Below are positions 1 to 8,333 of a DNA stretch of 64,000 bases, piece by piece. The notes under the pieces were generated by a model. That model was not told where the DNA came from and did not search any database. It saw only the letters and a program-made list of their open reading frames with translations. This stretch comes from DASYTH01 sp035942955 (GTDB lineage Bacteria; Actinomycetota; Actinomycetes; Mycobacteriales; Pseudonocardiaceae): assembly GCF_035942955.1 (NCBI RefSeq), contig NZ_DASZCQ010000128.1, positions 31,071 through 95,070 of the forward strand. The letters run 5' to 3'. Made by a program: the position numbers and the translations under genes. How positions within the stretch are numbered: the stretch's first letter is position 1; the number at the start of each line of letters is the position of its first letter.

Positions 1-343
1 CGCACAGGACCGTGAGGCGCTCGTGCTCCGCGGTCGCGGCGATGAGCAGGTCGACGGCACCGGCCGAGCGATGCTTGCCGGACTCGGTGAGCAACTGTTG
101 TACTTCCGCCGCCCGTTCCCAGGCACGTTCAGCAATCGGCACCCAGCCGAACAGATCACGCAGCAGCCGCACCTTCTCCAACCGGTCCGCAAGGGATCGC
201 GCGGAGTGCAGGAACTCCAACTCCACGACCGGGCAGGTTGCGATGACACCCGCGGCAAGGGCGTCCGACCATGCCTGCCGCAGCTCGTCCTGCAAGATCC
301 GGAACAGGCCGGAGGTGTCGATCAGGTAAAGGGCCGGGATCAC
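1..343 (-). CDS. vapC: VapC-type PIN-domain toxin, 3' end cut by the window edge
   Basis: Ribonuclease toxin of a type II toxin-antitoxin pair; PIN-domain VapC proteins cleave tRNA or rRNA. The reverse strand reads open for 114 codons from a GTG at 343. Near the N terminus is LIDTSGLFR, carrying the first acidic residue of the PIN active site. A second acidic position lies in CPVVELEFLHS near residue 45, and AVDLLIAATA near residue 100 gives a further aspartate. The GTG overlaps the TGA of vapB by four bases (GTGA), the usual coupled antitoxin-then-toxin order. The last part of the gene, probably about 20 residues, lies outside the window. The family is clear; the RNA target cannot be predicted. 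Confidence 0.88.
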   Translation of the reverse strand, partial: MIPALYLIDTSGLFRILQDELRQAWSDALAAGVIATCPVVELEFLHSARSLADRLEKVRLLRDLFGWVPIAERAWERAAEVQQLLTESGKHRSAGAVDLLIAATAEHERLTVLC

Positions 344-558
344 CTGCGGTATGCCGCCTTGTTGGCCACGAACTCGTCGAAGTCACCGCGATCGGCCATC
401 TCCCCGAGCCTGGCCAGCGCCCGCTGCCGCACAAGCCGCTGACCCACCTCGCGGAGCGCGGCGTTCACGGTGTCCTTCTTCGTCTTGGTACCCAGGACCT
501 CGGAGGCTGTCGCCAGGGCCTCCTGGTCGATCTCGATCGGGGTCTTGATCGTGGCCAT
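340..558 (-). CDS. vapB: VapB-type antitoxin
   Basis: A 72-residue antitoxin that should bind and neutralise the VapC encoded directly after it and repress its own promoter. The N-terminal half (MATIKTPIEIDQEALATA) resembles the short beta-strand plus helix of ribbon-helix-helix VapB proteins. It is followed by ALREVGQRLVRQRALARLGEMADRG, typical of this family, and a C-terminal toxin-binding tail. The ATG at 556-558 was chosen because a strong GGAGG lies seven bases upstream; the frame stays open further upstream but without a better site. The symmetric GATATC array at 583-633 lies just upstream and is the likely operator. Confidence 0.9.
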   Translation of the reverse strand: MATIKTPIEIDQEALATASEVLGTKTKKDTVNAALREVGQRLVRQRALARLGEMADRGDFDEFVANKAAYRR

Positions 559-582
559 GGCTCGACCTCCTTCGGTGAGACA

Positions 583-633
583 CCATCGGGATATCATCGA
601 TATCTACGTCGGATATCCATGATATCCCGATGG
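583..633. promoter_or_regulatory. Symmetric operator of the vapBC operon
   Basis: Two 15-base arms (CCATCGGGATATCAT at 583-597 and its exact reverse complement at 619-633) flank two further GATATC boxes. The four GATATC palindromes start at 590, 599, 612 and 621. Spacings are 9, 13 and 9, mirror-symmetric about position 608. This lies 25 bases upstream of the vapB start and one base past the stop codon of the epoxide hydrolase, and is strikingly AT-rich for this genome. Such an array fits cooperative binding of VapB ribbon-helix-helix dimers over the promoter; that role is inferred. Confidence 0.7.
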
Positions 634-634
634 G

Positions 635-1726
635 TCAACGGACCTTGGCGAAGAAGTCGCGGATGTCGGGGACCAGGAGGTCGGGGGCCTGGTGGGCGGC
701 GTAGTGGCCGCCGCGGTCGTACTTCGCCCAGTGGATGAGGTTCTTGTGGTCGCGCTCGGCGAAGCGGCGGATGGAGGCGAAGTCGCCGGCGAAGCCCGCC
801 ACGCCGATGGGGACGGTGGTGGGCTCGGTGGGGTGGGTGGCCTTGGCGTCCTCGTAGTACAGGCGAATGGCGGACGCCGAGGTGCCGGTGAGCCAGTAGA
901 TCGCGACGTTGGTGAGGACGAAGTCGGGCGTGCAGTCCTCGCCCATCAGCTGAGCGTTCCAGCCGAGCAGTCCGGCGGGGGAGTCGGCGAGCGCGAACGC
1001 CAGCGTCTGCGGCTGCTGGGCGTGCAGTTGACCGAACGCGCCCATGTTCTCGTGGAACCACTGCAGGTGCGCCAGCGCCGCCTGCTCCTCCTCGGTCAGG
1101 TCGGCGAGCTCGGCGGGATCACCGGACGGGAACGAGAAGATCTGCGTGACGTGCACGCCCACCACGTGCTCGGGATCGAGGCGGCCGACCTCGGGGGAGA
1201 TGAACGAGCCGGCGTCGTTGCCGACCGCGCCGTACCGGGTGTAGCCGAGCCGGGCCATCAGCTCCTTCCAGGCGGCCGCCACCCGGTACCGGTTCCAACC
1301 GGTTTCCCTTGTGGGGCCGGAGAAGCCGAAGCCGGGGATGGACGGGATCACCAGGTGGAAGGTCTCCGAGAGCGGTTCGATCACATCGAGGTACTCGACG
1401 ACCGAGCCCGGCCAGCCGTGCGTGAGGATCAGCGGCAGCGCGTCCGGGTCGGCCGAGCGGATGTGCAGGAAGTGGACATTCTGGCCGTCGATCTCGGTGG
1501 TGAACTGCGGGTAGGAGTTGAGCCTCGCCTCCATGGCGCGCCAGTCGTAGCCGTCCAGCCAGTAGTCGGTCAGCTTCTTCACATACTCGACGGGCACGCC
1601 GTAGGCTCGGCCGACGCCGGGCAGCTCGTCGGGCCATCGGGTGCGGGACAGCCGGTGGCGCAGCTCGTCCAGATCGGACTGGGGAACGTCGATGCGGAAC
1701 GGTCGGATCTCGGTGTCGTCAGCCAT
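635..1726 (-). CDS. Epoxide hydrolase, microsomal-type alpha/beta hydrolase (copy 1)
   Basis: A 363-residue hydrolase that should open epoxides to vicinal diols. Residues 1-100 form the N-terminal epoxide hydrolase lid domain (IRPFRIDVPQSDLDELRHRL, then DWRAMEARLN and PQFTTEIDG). The alpha/beta fold follows, with the oxyanion motif HGWPGS at 103-108, PSIPGFGFSGPT around 128-139, the nucleophile Asp171 in GNDAGS, and a C-terminal GGHYAA carrying the catalytic histidine. Many relatives have GGDWG, so GNDAG is slightly unusual. It is transcribed away from a WYL regulator 62 bases upstream, which probably controls it. A second copy of the same pair lies at 28702-30874. Confidence 0.92.
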   Translation of the reverse strand: MADDTEIRPFRIDVPQSDLDELRHRLSRTRWPDELPGVGRAYGVPVEYVKKLTDYWLDGYDWRAMEARLNSYPQFTTEIDGQNVHFLHIRSADPDALPLILTHGWPGSVVEYLDVIEPLSETFHLVIPSIPGFGFSGPTRETGWNRYRVAAAWKELMARLGYTRYGAVGNDAGSFISPEVGRLDPEHVVGVHVTQIFSFPSGDPAELADLTEEEQAALAHLQWFHENMGAFGQLHAQQPQTLAFALADSPAGLLGWNAQLMGEDCTPDFVLTNVAIYWLTGTSASAIRLYYEDAKATHPTEPTTVPIGVAGFAGDFASIRRFAERDHKNLIHWAKYDRGGHYAAHQAPDLLVPDIRDFFAKVR

Positions 1727-1788
1727 GCGGGTAGCGTAGGAGACAATTAGGCAAGGTTCATTCCTACTTGGTCTGCAGGCTAGGGCAC

Positions 1789-2757
1789 ATGTTGGAGACG
1801 TCGGCGCGATTGCTCCGCCTGCTGTCGCTGTTGCAGAGCCGTCCGGATTGGACCGGCACCGAGCTGGCCGAGCGGCTGGGAGTCAGCCGCCGGACGGTGC
1901 GCAACGACATCGACCGGCTGCGCAACCTGGGCTATCCGGTGGACGCGACCAGGGGCCCGGTCGGCGGCTACCGGCTGGGGGCCGGCGCCGCGCTGCCGCC
2001 GCTGCTGCTCGACGACGAGGAGGCGGTCGCCGTCGCGGTCGGGCTGCGCACCGCGGTGGGCACGGCGATCCTCGGCATCGAGGAGACCTCCCTGCGCGCG
2101 CTGACCAAGTTGGAGCAGGTGCTGCCGTCGCGGCTGCGCCGGCGGGTCAACGCGGTGCAGACGTACACCGTTCCGGTGCCGCCCGACCGCGCCGGCCCCG
2201 GCGTCGACCCCGCCGTGCTCAGCACGCTGGCCGCGGCCTGCCGCGACCACGAGGTGCTCCGGCTGGACTACCGCGACCACCGCGGCGCGGTGACCCGGCG
2301 GGCCGTCGAGCCGTACCGGCTGGTGAACTGGGGCCGCCGCTGGTATCTGGTCGCCTGGGACACCGACCGCCGGGACTGGCGGACGTTCCGGGCCGACCGG
2401 ATCGCACCGCGCCCGCCGGCCGGGCCGCGGTTCACCCCGCGCGAGCCGCCCGAGCCGGACATCGCGGCCTATGTCTCGCGCCGGGTGTCGGCGGCCGCCT
2501 GGCGGTACCGGGCGCGGGTGCTCGTGCACGCCCCGGCCGAGGCCGTGCTGAGCCGGATCACCCCGGCGGTCGGCCTGGTCGAGGCCGTCGACGACACCAC
2601 ATGCGTGCTGGACACCGGCGCCGACGCGCTGGACACGCTCGCCGTCTACCTCGGCATGCTCGGCGTGGACTTCGAGGTGACCGAGCCGCCCGAGCTGGTC
2701 GAGCTGATCGCCACGCTCGCCGATCGCTACCACCGGGCGATCCCGCGGCGTACGTAG
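1789..2757 (+). CDS. WYL-domain transcriptional regulator (copy 1)
   Basis: A 322-residue DNA-binding regulator of the YafY/PafC type. It has an N-terminal helix-turn-helix (LLSLLQSRPDWTGTELAERL, then SRRTVRNDIDRLRNLGYPV). A WYL ligand-binding domain follows in the middle, with the diagnostic WYLVAWDTDRRDW, and a C-terminal WCX-like extension completes it. The ATG at 1789 opens MLETSARLLRLLSLL; an in-frame TTG seven codons earlier is possible but has no better ribosome site. It diverges from the epoxide hydrolase at 635-1726, suggesting local control in response to a small ligand. Its closest relative in the window is the regulator at 29924-30874, which shares the motif order and long stretches such as ALTKLEQVLPSRLRRR. 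Confidence 0.9.
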   Translation: MLETSARLLRLLSLLQSRPDWTGTELAERLGVSRRTVRNDIDRLRNLGYPVDATRGPVGGYRLGAGAALPPLLLDDEEAVAVAVGLRTAVGTAILGIEETSLRALTKLEQVLPSRLRRRVNAVQTYTVPVPPDRAGPGVDPAVLSTLAAACRDHEVLRLDYRDHRGAVTRRAVEPYRLVNWGRRWYLVAWDTDRRDWRTFRADRIAPRPPAGPRFTPREPPEPDIAAYVSRRVSAAAWRYRARVLVHAPAEAVLSRITPAVGLVEAVDDTTCVLDTGADALDTLAVYLGMLGVDFEVTEPPELVELIATLADRYHRAIPRRT

Positions 2758-2781
2758 TCAGATGTCCGTAGGCTGCACCGT

Positions 2782-3504
2782 GTGGCCACCCTCGTCCTGC
2801 TCCGGCACGCCCGGTCGACGGCCAACGGATCGGGTGTGCTCGCCGGCCGGTCGCCGGGCGTCACGCTGGACCCCTCCGGGCAGCGGCAGGCCGCGGCGCT
2901 GGTCGACCGGCTGGCCGACGTCCCGCTCGCCGAGATCGTGTGCTCGCCGCTGACCCGCTGCCAGGACACGGTGCGCCCGCTGGCCCTTGCCCGCGGGCTC
3001 GACGTGCGCACCGAGGATCGTCTGTCCGAAGTAGACTATGGGGAGTGGACCGGCCGGGAGCTGAAGACCCTGCTCAAGGAGCCACTGTGGACGGTCGTGC
3101 AGCAGCACCCGTCCGCCGCGGTGTTTCCGGACGGCGAGGGCCTCGCGGCGGTCCAGGCCCGGTCGGTCGCCGCGGTGCGCGCCCACGACGGCCGGATCAC
3201 CGCCAAGCACGGCGCCGAGGCGGTCTGGCTGCTGTGCAGCCACGGCGACGTGATCAAGTCCATCCTGGCCGACGCGCTCGGCCAGCACCTCGACACGTTC
3301 CAGCGCATCGTGGTCGACCCGGCCTCGGTGTCCGTCGTGCGCTACACCGACACCCGCCCGTTCGTGCTCCGCGTCAACGACACCGGCGGCGAGCTGGCCA
3401 GCATCGTCCCCCGCAAGCCCGAACCGGCCGAGTCCGCCGGCGACGCCACCATCGGCGGCTCCACCGGCGACACACGGACAGATCCGCCGACACGTTCTGG
3501 GTGA
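2782..3504 (+). CDS. Histidine phosphatase family protein (MSMEG_4193 type)
   Basis: A 240-residue member of the phosphoglycerate-mutase-like histidine phosphatases. The phospho-acceptor motif LLRHARS puts the catalytic histidine at residue 9; SPLTRCQDTV and the late SHGDVIKS supply the other phosphate-binding residues. It resembles the actinobacterial MSMEG_4193 family, usually found next to a DUF3090 protein and an SCO1521-type protein. Here those two partners are 24.5 kb away, at 27340-28705. The GTG start at 2782 is 24 bases after the WYL regulator, so the two may share a transcript. The substrate is unknown, and the C-terminal tail of about 30 residues is low complexity. Confidence 0.85.
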   Translation: MATLVLLRHARSTANGSGVLAGRSPGVTLDPSGQRQAAALVDRLADVPLAEIVCSPLTRCQDTVRPLALARGLDVRTEDRLSEVDYGEWTGRELKTLLKEPLWTVVQQHPSAAVFPDGEGLAAVQARSVAAVRAHDGRITAKHGAEAVWLLCSHGDVIKSILADALGQHLDTFQRIVVDPASVSVVRYTDTRPFVLRVNDTGGELASIVPRKPEPAESAGDATIGGSTGDTRTDPPTRSG

Positions 3505-3573
3505 ATCGGACGACTTGTGACATGCGCCTGTGCCATCATCAGGCGCCACCGTCGGCCCCCGAGGAGCGTCACC

Positions 3574-4257
3574 ATGTCTCAGCCTTACGGCCAGCAACCC
3601 GGATCTTACGGTCAGCCCGGCGCTCCGCAGGGCGGCTACCCGCAGCAGGGCGGCTACCCACCGCAGGGGTACCAGCAGCAGCAGCCCGGTGGCTACCCGC
3701 AGTCGCCGCCCGCCGGTTTCCAGCAACCGGCATACGGCCAGCAGCCGACCTACCCGCAGGCGCCCAGCTACGCCCAGGGCACCGGCGGCCTGCCGCAGGC
3801 CCCGCCCGACTACGGCCACGGCGCCGGCCCGGCGTCGCGGCCGGGCACGGTGACCGCGGCGGCGGTGCTGGCCTACGTCCAGGCCGGCATCACCCTGATC
3901 ACCACGATCCTGGGCATCTCCGGCGCCAGCCAGGGCGGATCCAACGCGGTCGTCGGATGGGTCGTCCTGCTCGCCCAGGCCGCCGGCATCGTCCTGCTGA
4001 TCTGGGGCGGCATTCAGATCACCCAGGGCAAGGGCCGGGTCATCCTGATCGTCGGGGCGGCGCTCGAGCTGGTGATCTGCCTGTTCTACCTCATCGTCTT
4101 CGCGGCCGTGCCGGACTACGGGATCGACGTCGTCGAAGGTGCCAAGGCCTTCCTCATCGGCAGCGCGCTGTTCTTCGCGGTCATGCCGGCGATCAGCCTG
4201 ATCCTCGCCCTGGGCGGGTCGACCACCCAGTGGCTGCGGGCCAGGCGCGGGTTCTGA
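3574..4257 (+). CDS. Membrane protein with Q/G/P/Y-rich N-terminal tail
   Basis: A 227-residue protein of unknown function. The first 85 residues are low complexity, rich in Gln, Gly, Pro and Tyr (for example QQGGYPPQGYQQQQPGGYPQ). Four hydrophobic segments follow, beginning TAAAVLAYVQAGITLITTIL, VVLLAQAAGIVLLIWGG, VILIVGAALELVICLFYLIV and FLIGSALFFAVMPAISLIL. This is the common actinobacterial layout of a disordered cytoplasmic tail on a small four-helix membrane protein. The ATG at 3574 was chosen over an upstream in-frame ATG because GAGGAG precedes it and the tail begins there with MSQPYG. It stands alone, 69 bases after the phosphatase. Confidence 0.75.
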   Translation: MSQPYGQQPGSYGQPGAPQGGYPQQGGYPPQGYQQQQPGGYPQSPPAGFQQPAYGQQPTYPQAPSYAQGTGGLPQAPPDYGHGAGPASRPGTVTAAAVLAYVQAGITLITTILGISGASQGGSNAVVGWVVLLAQAAGIVLLIWGGIQITQGKGRVILIVGAALELVICLFYLIVFAAVPDYGIDVVEGAKAFLIGSALFFAVMPAISLILALGGSTTQWLRARRGF

Positions 4258-4269
4258 CCCGGGCCGAAC

Positions 4270-7200
4270 CTAGGCGAGCAGCTCGATCTCGGCGAGCGTG
4301 GTCGTGCGCTCGCCGGTGTTGGCGGTGATGCGCAGGCGGTAGTGGGCGTACTCGCCGGGGGTACGGACGGTGAAGGCGCGGGTCTGGCGGCGCCAGCGGA
4401 ACTCCTCGTCGGTGCGGGTGTCGAGGACGGTCCAGGTGGCGCCGTCGTTGGAGCCTTCAAGCACCCAGCTCTTCGGGTCGCCGGGGCGGGAGCCGGAGGT
4501 CAGGGTGTAGCGGCGAACGGTGGCGCGGGAGTCACGCAGCGAGTAGCGGATCCACGGGGTGGACGCGCCGAACGTGGTTTCCCGCAGGGTGTCGTCGAAG
4601 ATCGGGCCGGGGTCGTCGCCGCCGCTCCAGCTCGCCGTGCCCGCGCGGGAGCCGGTGATGTCGTGCAGCGGAAGGGGAATCTCGTCGCCGGTGGTGATCG
4701 ACGGCGGCAGGGAGTCTGGCGACGTGGCCCAGCGGGACGGCTCGGGCCCCATGACGAAGTCCAGCACCGCGCCGGCGGCGATCACCTCGTGGGCGATGTA
4801 GGCCTTGTCGTAGCGCTGCCCGTTGACCTTCAGGCTCTGCACGTACACCTTGCGCGGGCCGTTGTTCGGCGCGTTGATCATCAGCTTGCGGCCGTTCTCC
4901 AGGCGCACGGCCGCCTTGCGGAACAGCGGCGACCCGATGACGTAGTACGGGGTGCCCACCTGCAGCGGGTACAGGCCCAGCGCGCTGAACAGCCACCACG
5001 CCGACATCTCGCCGTTGTCCTCGTCGCCGCAGTAGCCCTGGCCGATCTCGCTGCCGGAGTAGCCGCGGGACAGGATCTCCCGGACCTTCTCGGCCACCTT
5101 CCACGGCCGACCGGCGTAGGCGTACATGTAGATGATGTGGTGCGACGGCTGGTTGCTGTGCCCGTACTGCCCCATCCGCACGTCGCGCGCCTCGGTCATC
5201 TCGTGGATGACCGTGCGGTAGGAGCCCGGGAACCGGGCGGTTTCCGGCGTGGTGAAGAACTCGTCCAGCTTGGCCGCCAGCGCCTCCCGGCCGCCGTACA
5301 GGTTGGCAAGGCCCTGCCCGTCGTGCGGCACGCTGAACGCGGTGTTCCACCCGTTGGTCTCGGTGTAGTCGAAGCCCCACACCCGCGGGTCGTAGTCGGC
5401 GGGGGACAGCCGGCGCGCGTGGTCGGCCCTGCGGCCCTGGAAGAACCCGACGTCCGGGTCGAACAGGTTGACGTAGTGCCGGGCGCGATCGGTGAACCAC
5501 GCGTGGTTGTCCTCGTCGCCGAGCGCGCGCGCCAGGTTCGCGATGCCGAAGTCGTTGACGCAACCCTCCAGGGTCCAGGAGACGCTCTCGTGCGTCGAGG
5601 TCGGCGTGTAGTGCAGGAAGGTCGACTCGCCGATGCCCTTGCGCCCCACCGAATCGTTGGGCGGCAGCACGGTCGCGTTGCGCACGGCCGCCTCGTAGGC
5701 GCCGCGCACGTCGAAGTTGGTCACGCCCTTGAGGTAGGCGTCGGCGAAGGCCACGTCGGAGCTGGTTCCGGTCATCAGGTTGGCGTAGCCCGGGGACGAC
5801 CAGCGGGAGATCCAGCCGCCGTCGCGGTAGTGCTGGACGAACCCGTCGATCAGCTCGCCGCACCGGCCGGGGGCGAGCAGGGCGTAGGCGGGCCAGCAGG
5901 TGCGGTACGTGTCCCAGAACCCGTTGTTGACGTACACCTTGCCGGGCACCAGCTTGGCCATCGACGTGGTCGGGGTGTCGGCGCCGAGCCGCGGGGCGAA
6001 CGGGCTGGCGTAGTACCACTCCGGCCGCTCGGCGGTGCCGGTGTTCTCGTGCCCGCCGTTGGGGTACAGGAACAGCCGGTACAGTCCTGAGTAGAGGGTG
6101 ACGAGCTGGTCCTCGGTCGCGCCCTCGACCTCCACCCGTTCGAGCACCTCGTCCCACTGCCGCCGGGCCCGGTCGCGGACGTCGTCGAACGTGTCGTCGG
6201 TGGCGATCTCCAGGGCGAGGTTCTTCTTGGCCTGCGCCAGGCTGATCAGCGAGGTGGCGATCCGCATGGTGACCACGGTCGGGCCATCGTCCTCGGGGAA
6301 GAACTGGAAGAACCCGGTGACCCGGCGCTGCAGGCCGCGCCACAGCTTGCCGCTGTCGGTCACCTGCCGGTCGAACGTGGCGTAGACGAACATCCGGCCC
6401 GCGCCCACCGACAGTCCACTTCGGACATCGCTGTAGCCGGAGATGGTCCCGGTGGCCGGATCGAGGGTCAGCCCGCCGTGGCAGCCGACGTTGTCGAAGA
6501 TCAGGGCGGCGTCCTTGCCGGGGAAGGTGAACCGGAGCATCGCGGCGTGGTCGGCCGGGGCGATCTCGGTCCGGATGCCGTTGTCGAACAGCACGCTGTA
6601 GTAGTGCGCCTGGGCGATCTCGTTGTCGTGGCTGAAGGTCAGCGCCCGATGGCGGCGCCCGGCCCGGATCCGTCCTGTCGAGGCGCTCGGCATGACGTGG
6701 AATGTCTGCCGGTCGCCCATCCACGGGCTGGGCAGGTGGCTGCACCCGAACGCCTGCAGCGCGGCGCCCCGGTGGTACTCGTAGAACCAGTTGGTCACGC
6801 AGGCCTTGGTGATCGGCGTCCAGAAGTTGAACCCGTGCGGCACCGCGGTCGCCGGGAAGGTGTTACCCCGCGAGAAGTCCCTTGTGGAGTTGGTGCCCCG
6901 GGTGGTGAGCACGTAGTCGGTCGGCCGGTCGCGCGGCCGCCGCGGCACGGCACGGATCGCCAGGTCGTCGATCCAGCCCGACACGTCGGCCGGCCCGGCC
7001 GGCCCGTCGTAGCCGACCAGGATCTTCATGATCGTCCTGCCCTCGGCCACCTCGCCCAGCCGCACGGCCCGCCGGTTCCACTGGTTGACGTACAGCGCCT
7101 TGGACTCGCCCTGCCCCCGCGGCGACAGCCCGAAGCCGAGGTGGTCGGTGGCGCCGAGCTCGCTGAGGAACGTGCCGTCGTCGAAGGCGAGGTCGATCGC

Positions 7201-7527
7201 GACGTGGGTGGCCGCGTCGGTCTCCGGGAAGATCACGTAGGACAGCTCGGTGTCCGCGGTCACCGGCACCTCGGTCCAGAACAGCTTGTTGAACACGTGC
7301 GCCGGCCCGGTCGCGCGGTGCGCGCCCTGGTACCGCAGTGACCGCGCGCCGGTGAACCCGGCGTGGGTCCGGGCGGTGTAGGCGCGACCCGGCCCGCTTC
7401 CGGCGTGGGTGCGCAGGGTGGCGCCGTCGGCCCGCGGCTTGCCGTCGTCGTCGGTGTCGACGGTGTCGGACCAGGTGGGCGCCGGGTCGGACTCCTCGAA
7501 CGACGTGAAGAAGTCCTCGGCGCTCAT
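4270..7527 (-). CDS. GH92-family glycosidase (alpha-mannosidase type) with C-terminal F5/8-like domain
   Basis: A 1085-residue enzyme of glycoside hydrolase family 92, whose characterised members are mostly calcium-dependent alpha-mannosidases. An N-terminal region of about 230 residues resembles a carbohydrate-binding jelly roll. The GH92 core follows and is recognisable from NTFPATAVPHGFNFWTP, NNGFWDTYRTCWPAY, YSGSEIGQGYCGDEDNGEMS and APNNGPRKVYVQSLKVNG. The last 130 residues look like a discoidin/F5/8 type C domain (IRYSLRDSRATVRRYTLTS, WVLEGSNDGATWTVLD). The ATG at 7527 follows AGGGAG with good spacing. No signal peptide or membrane segment is visible, so a cytoplasmic or non-classically exported enzyme is implied, unlike most relatives. 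Confidence 0.88.
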   Translation of the reverse strand: MSAEDFFTSFEESDPAPTWSDTVDTDDDGKPRADGATLRTHAGSGPGRAYTARTHAGFTGARSLRYQGAHRATGPAHVFNKLFWTEVPVTADTELSYVIFPETDAATHVAIDLAFDDGTFLSELGATDHLGFGLSPRGQGESKALYVNQWNRRAVRLGEVAEGRTIMKILVGYDGPAGPADVSGWIDDLAIRAVPRRPRDRPTDYVLTTRGTNSTRDFSRGNTFPATAVPHGFNFWTPITKACVTNWFYEYHRGAALQAFGCSHLPSPWMGDRQTFHVMPSASTGRIRAGRRHRALTFSHDNEIAQAHYYSVLFDNGIRTEIAPADHAAMLRFTFPGKDAALIFDNVGCHGGLTLDPATGTISGYSDVRSGLSVGAGRMFVYATFDRQVTDSGKLWRGLQRRVTGFFQFFPEDDGPTVVTMRIATSLISLAQAKKNLALEIATDDTFDDVRDRARRQWDEVLERVEVEGATEDQLVTLYSGLYRLFLYPNGGHENTGTAERPEWYYASPFAPRLGADTPTTSMAKLVPGKVYVNNGFWDTYRTCWPAYALLAPGRCGELIDGFVQHYRDGGWISRWSSPGYANLMTGTSSDVAFADAYLKGVTNFDVRGAYEAAVRNATVLPPNDSVGRKGIGESTFLHYTPTSTHESVSWTLEGCVNDFGIANLARALGDEDNHAWFTDRARHYVNLFDPDVGFFQGRRADHARRLSPADYDPRVWGFDYTETNGWNTAFSVPHDGQGLANLYGGREALAAKLDEFFTTPETARFPGSYRTVIHEMTEARDVRMGQYGHSNQPSHHIIYMYAYAGRPWKVAEKVREILSRGYSGSEIGQGYCGDEDNGEMSAWWLFSALGLYPLQVGTPYYVIGSPLFRKAAVRLENGRKLMINAPNNGPRKVYVQSLKVNGQRYDKAYIAHEVIAAGAVLDFVMGPEPSRWATSPDSLPPSITTGDEIPLPLHDITGSRAGTASWSGGDDPGPIFDDTLRETTFGASTPWIRYSLRDSRATVRRYTLTSGSRPGDPKSWVLEGSNDGATWTVLDTRTDEEFRWRRQTRAFTVRTPGEYAHYRLRITANTGERTTTLAEIELLA

Positions 7528-7586
7528 GCCACCGCTCCCTTTCCTAGGATCAAGCTGCCGACCCGATGACTGGAGATCTTCGCCGA

Positions 7587-8333
7587 ATGTCCGTGACACC
7601 CGAACTCCGGGCCGACATCCTGGCCCTGGAGGTGGTCGCGGCTCAAGGGTGGCCCGCGCCGGAGACCGCCCGGCTCGGCGACTGGCTGCTGCGGGCGGGG
7701 GAGGGCTGGACCCGCCGGGCCAACTCGGCGCTGCTGGTCGGCGACCCCGGGCTGCCGCTGACCGAGGCCCTCGACCGGGTCCGCGCCTGGTACGCCGAGC
7801 GCGGCCTGCCGCCGAGGCTGGCCGTCCCGCTGCCGGCCATGGCCAACGTCGACGAGGTCGCGGCCGCCCTCGGCTGGGAGTTCGACATCGACGCCGAGGT
7901 CCTGACCGCGCCGGTGACCCCGGGCCCGCCCGACTCCGGGGTCACGTTCGCGCCCACGCCCGACGCCGGCTGGATCGCCGTCTACCGGGCCAAGACCGTT
8001 CCGCCCGTGGGCGTCCGGATCCTGGCCGCGCCGGACACCGTGACCTTTGGGTCCATTGTGGACGGTGGACGGACCGTGGCGATCGGCCGCGGCGTCGTCG
8101 TTGCCGGCTGGCTCGGCGTGACCTCCATGGAGGTGCTGCCCGAGCACCGCCGGCGCGGCCTTGCCGCCCGGATGCTGCGCGCGCTGCTGGCCTGGGGCGC
8201 CTCCCACGGCGCGACACGGTGCTACCTGCAGTTCGAGTCCACCAACGAACCCGCCCGGGCCTTCTATCGCGGGATGGGCTTCACCCGACATCATCATTAC
8301 CGCAACCGTGTCTGGCGAAGGGACGCCCGATGA
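7587..8333 (+). CDS. GNAT N-acetyltransferase, cg3035/Rv0428c type
   Basis: A 248-residue acetyltransferase. The N-terminal 150 residues carry the pattern of the actinobacterial cg3035/Rv0428c family (LEVVAAQGWPAPETARLGDW, then WTRRANSALLVG). The C-terminal third is the GNAT acetyl-CoA fold, with MEVLPEHRRRGLAARMLRAL as the pyrophosphate-binding loop and NEPARAFYRGMGF near the end. The start could also be the in-frame ATG at 7566; 7587 was preferred because MSVTPELRADIL begins the conserved region. The stop codon overlaps the ATG of the acyl-CoA synthetase by four bases, so they are co-translated. Acceptor substrate unknown. Confidence 0.85.
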   Translation: MSVTPELRADILALEVVAAQGWPAPETARLGDWLLRAGEGWTRRANSALLVGDPGLPLTEALDRVRAWYAERGLPPRLAVPLPAMANVDEVAAALGWEFDIDAEVLTAPVTPGPPDSGVTFAPTPDAGWIAVYRAKTVPPVGVRILAAPDTVTFGSIVDGGRTVAIGRGVVVAGWLGVTSMEVLPEHRRRGLAARMLRALLAWGASHGATRCYLQFESTNEPARAFYRGMGFTRHHHYRNRVWRRDAR

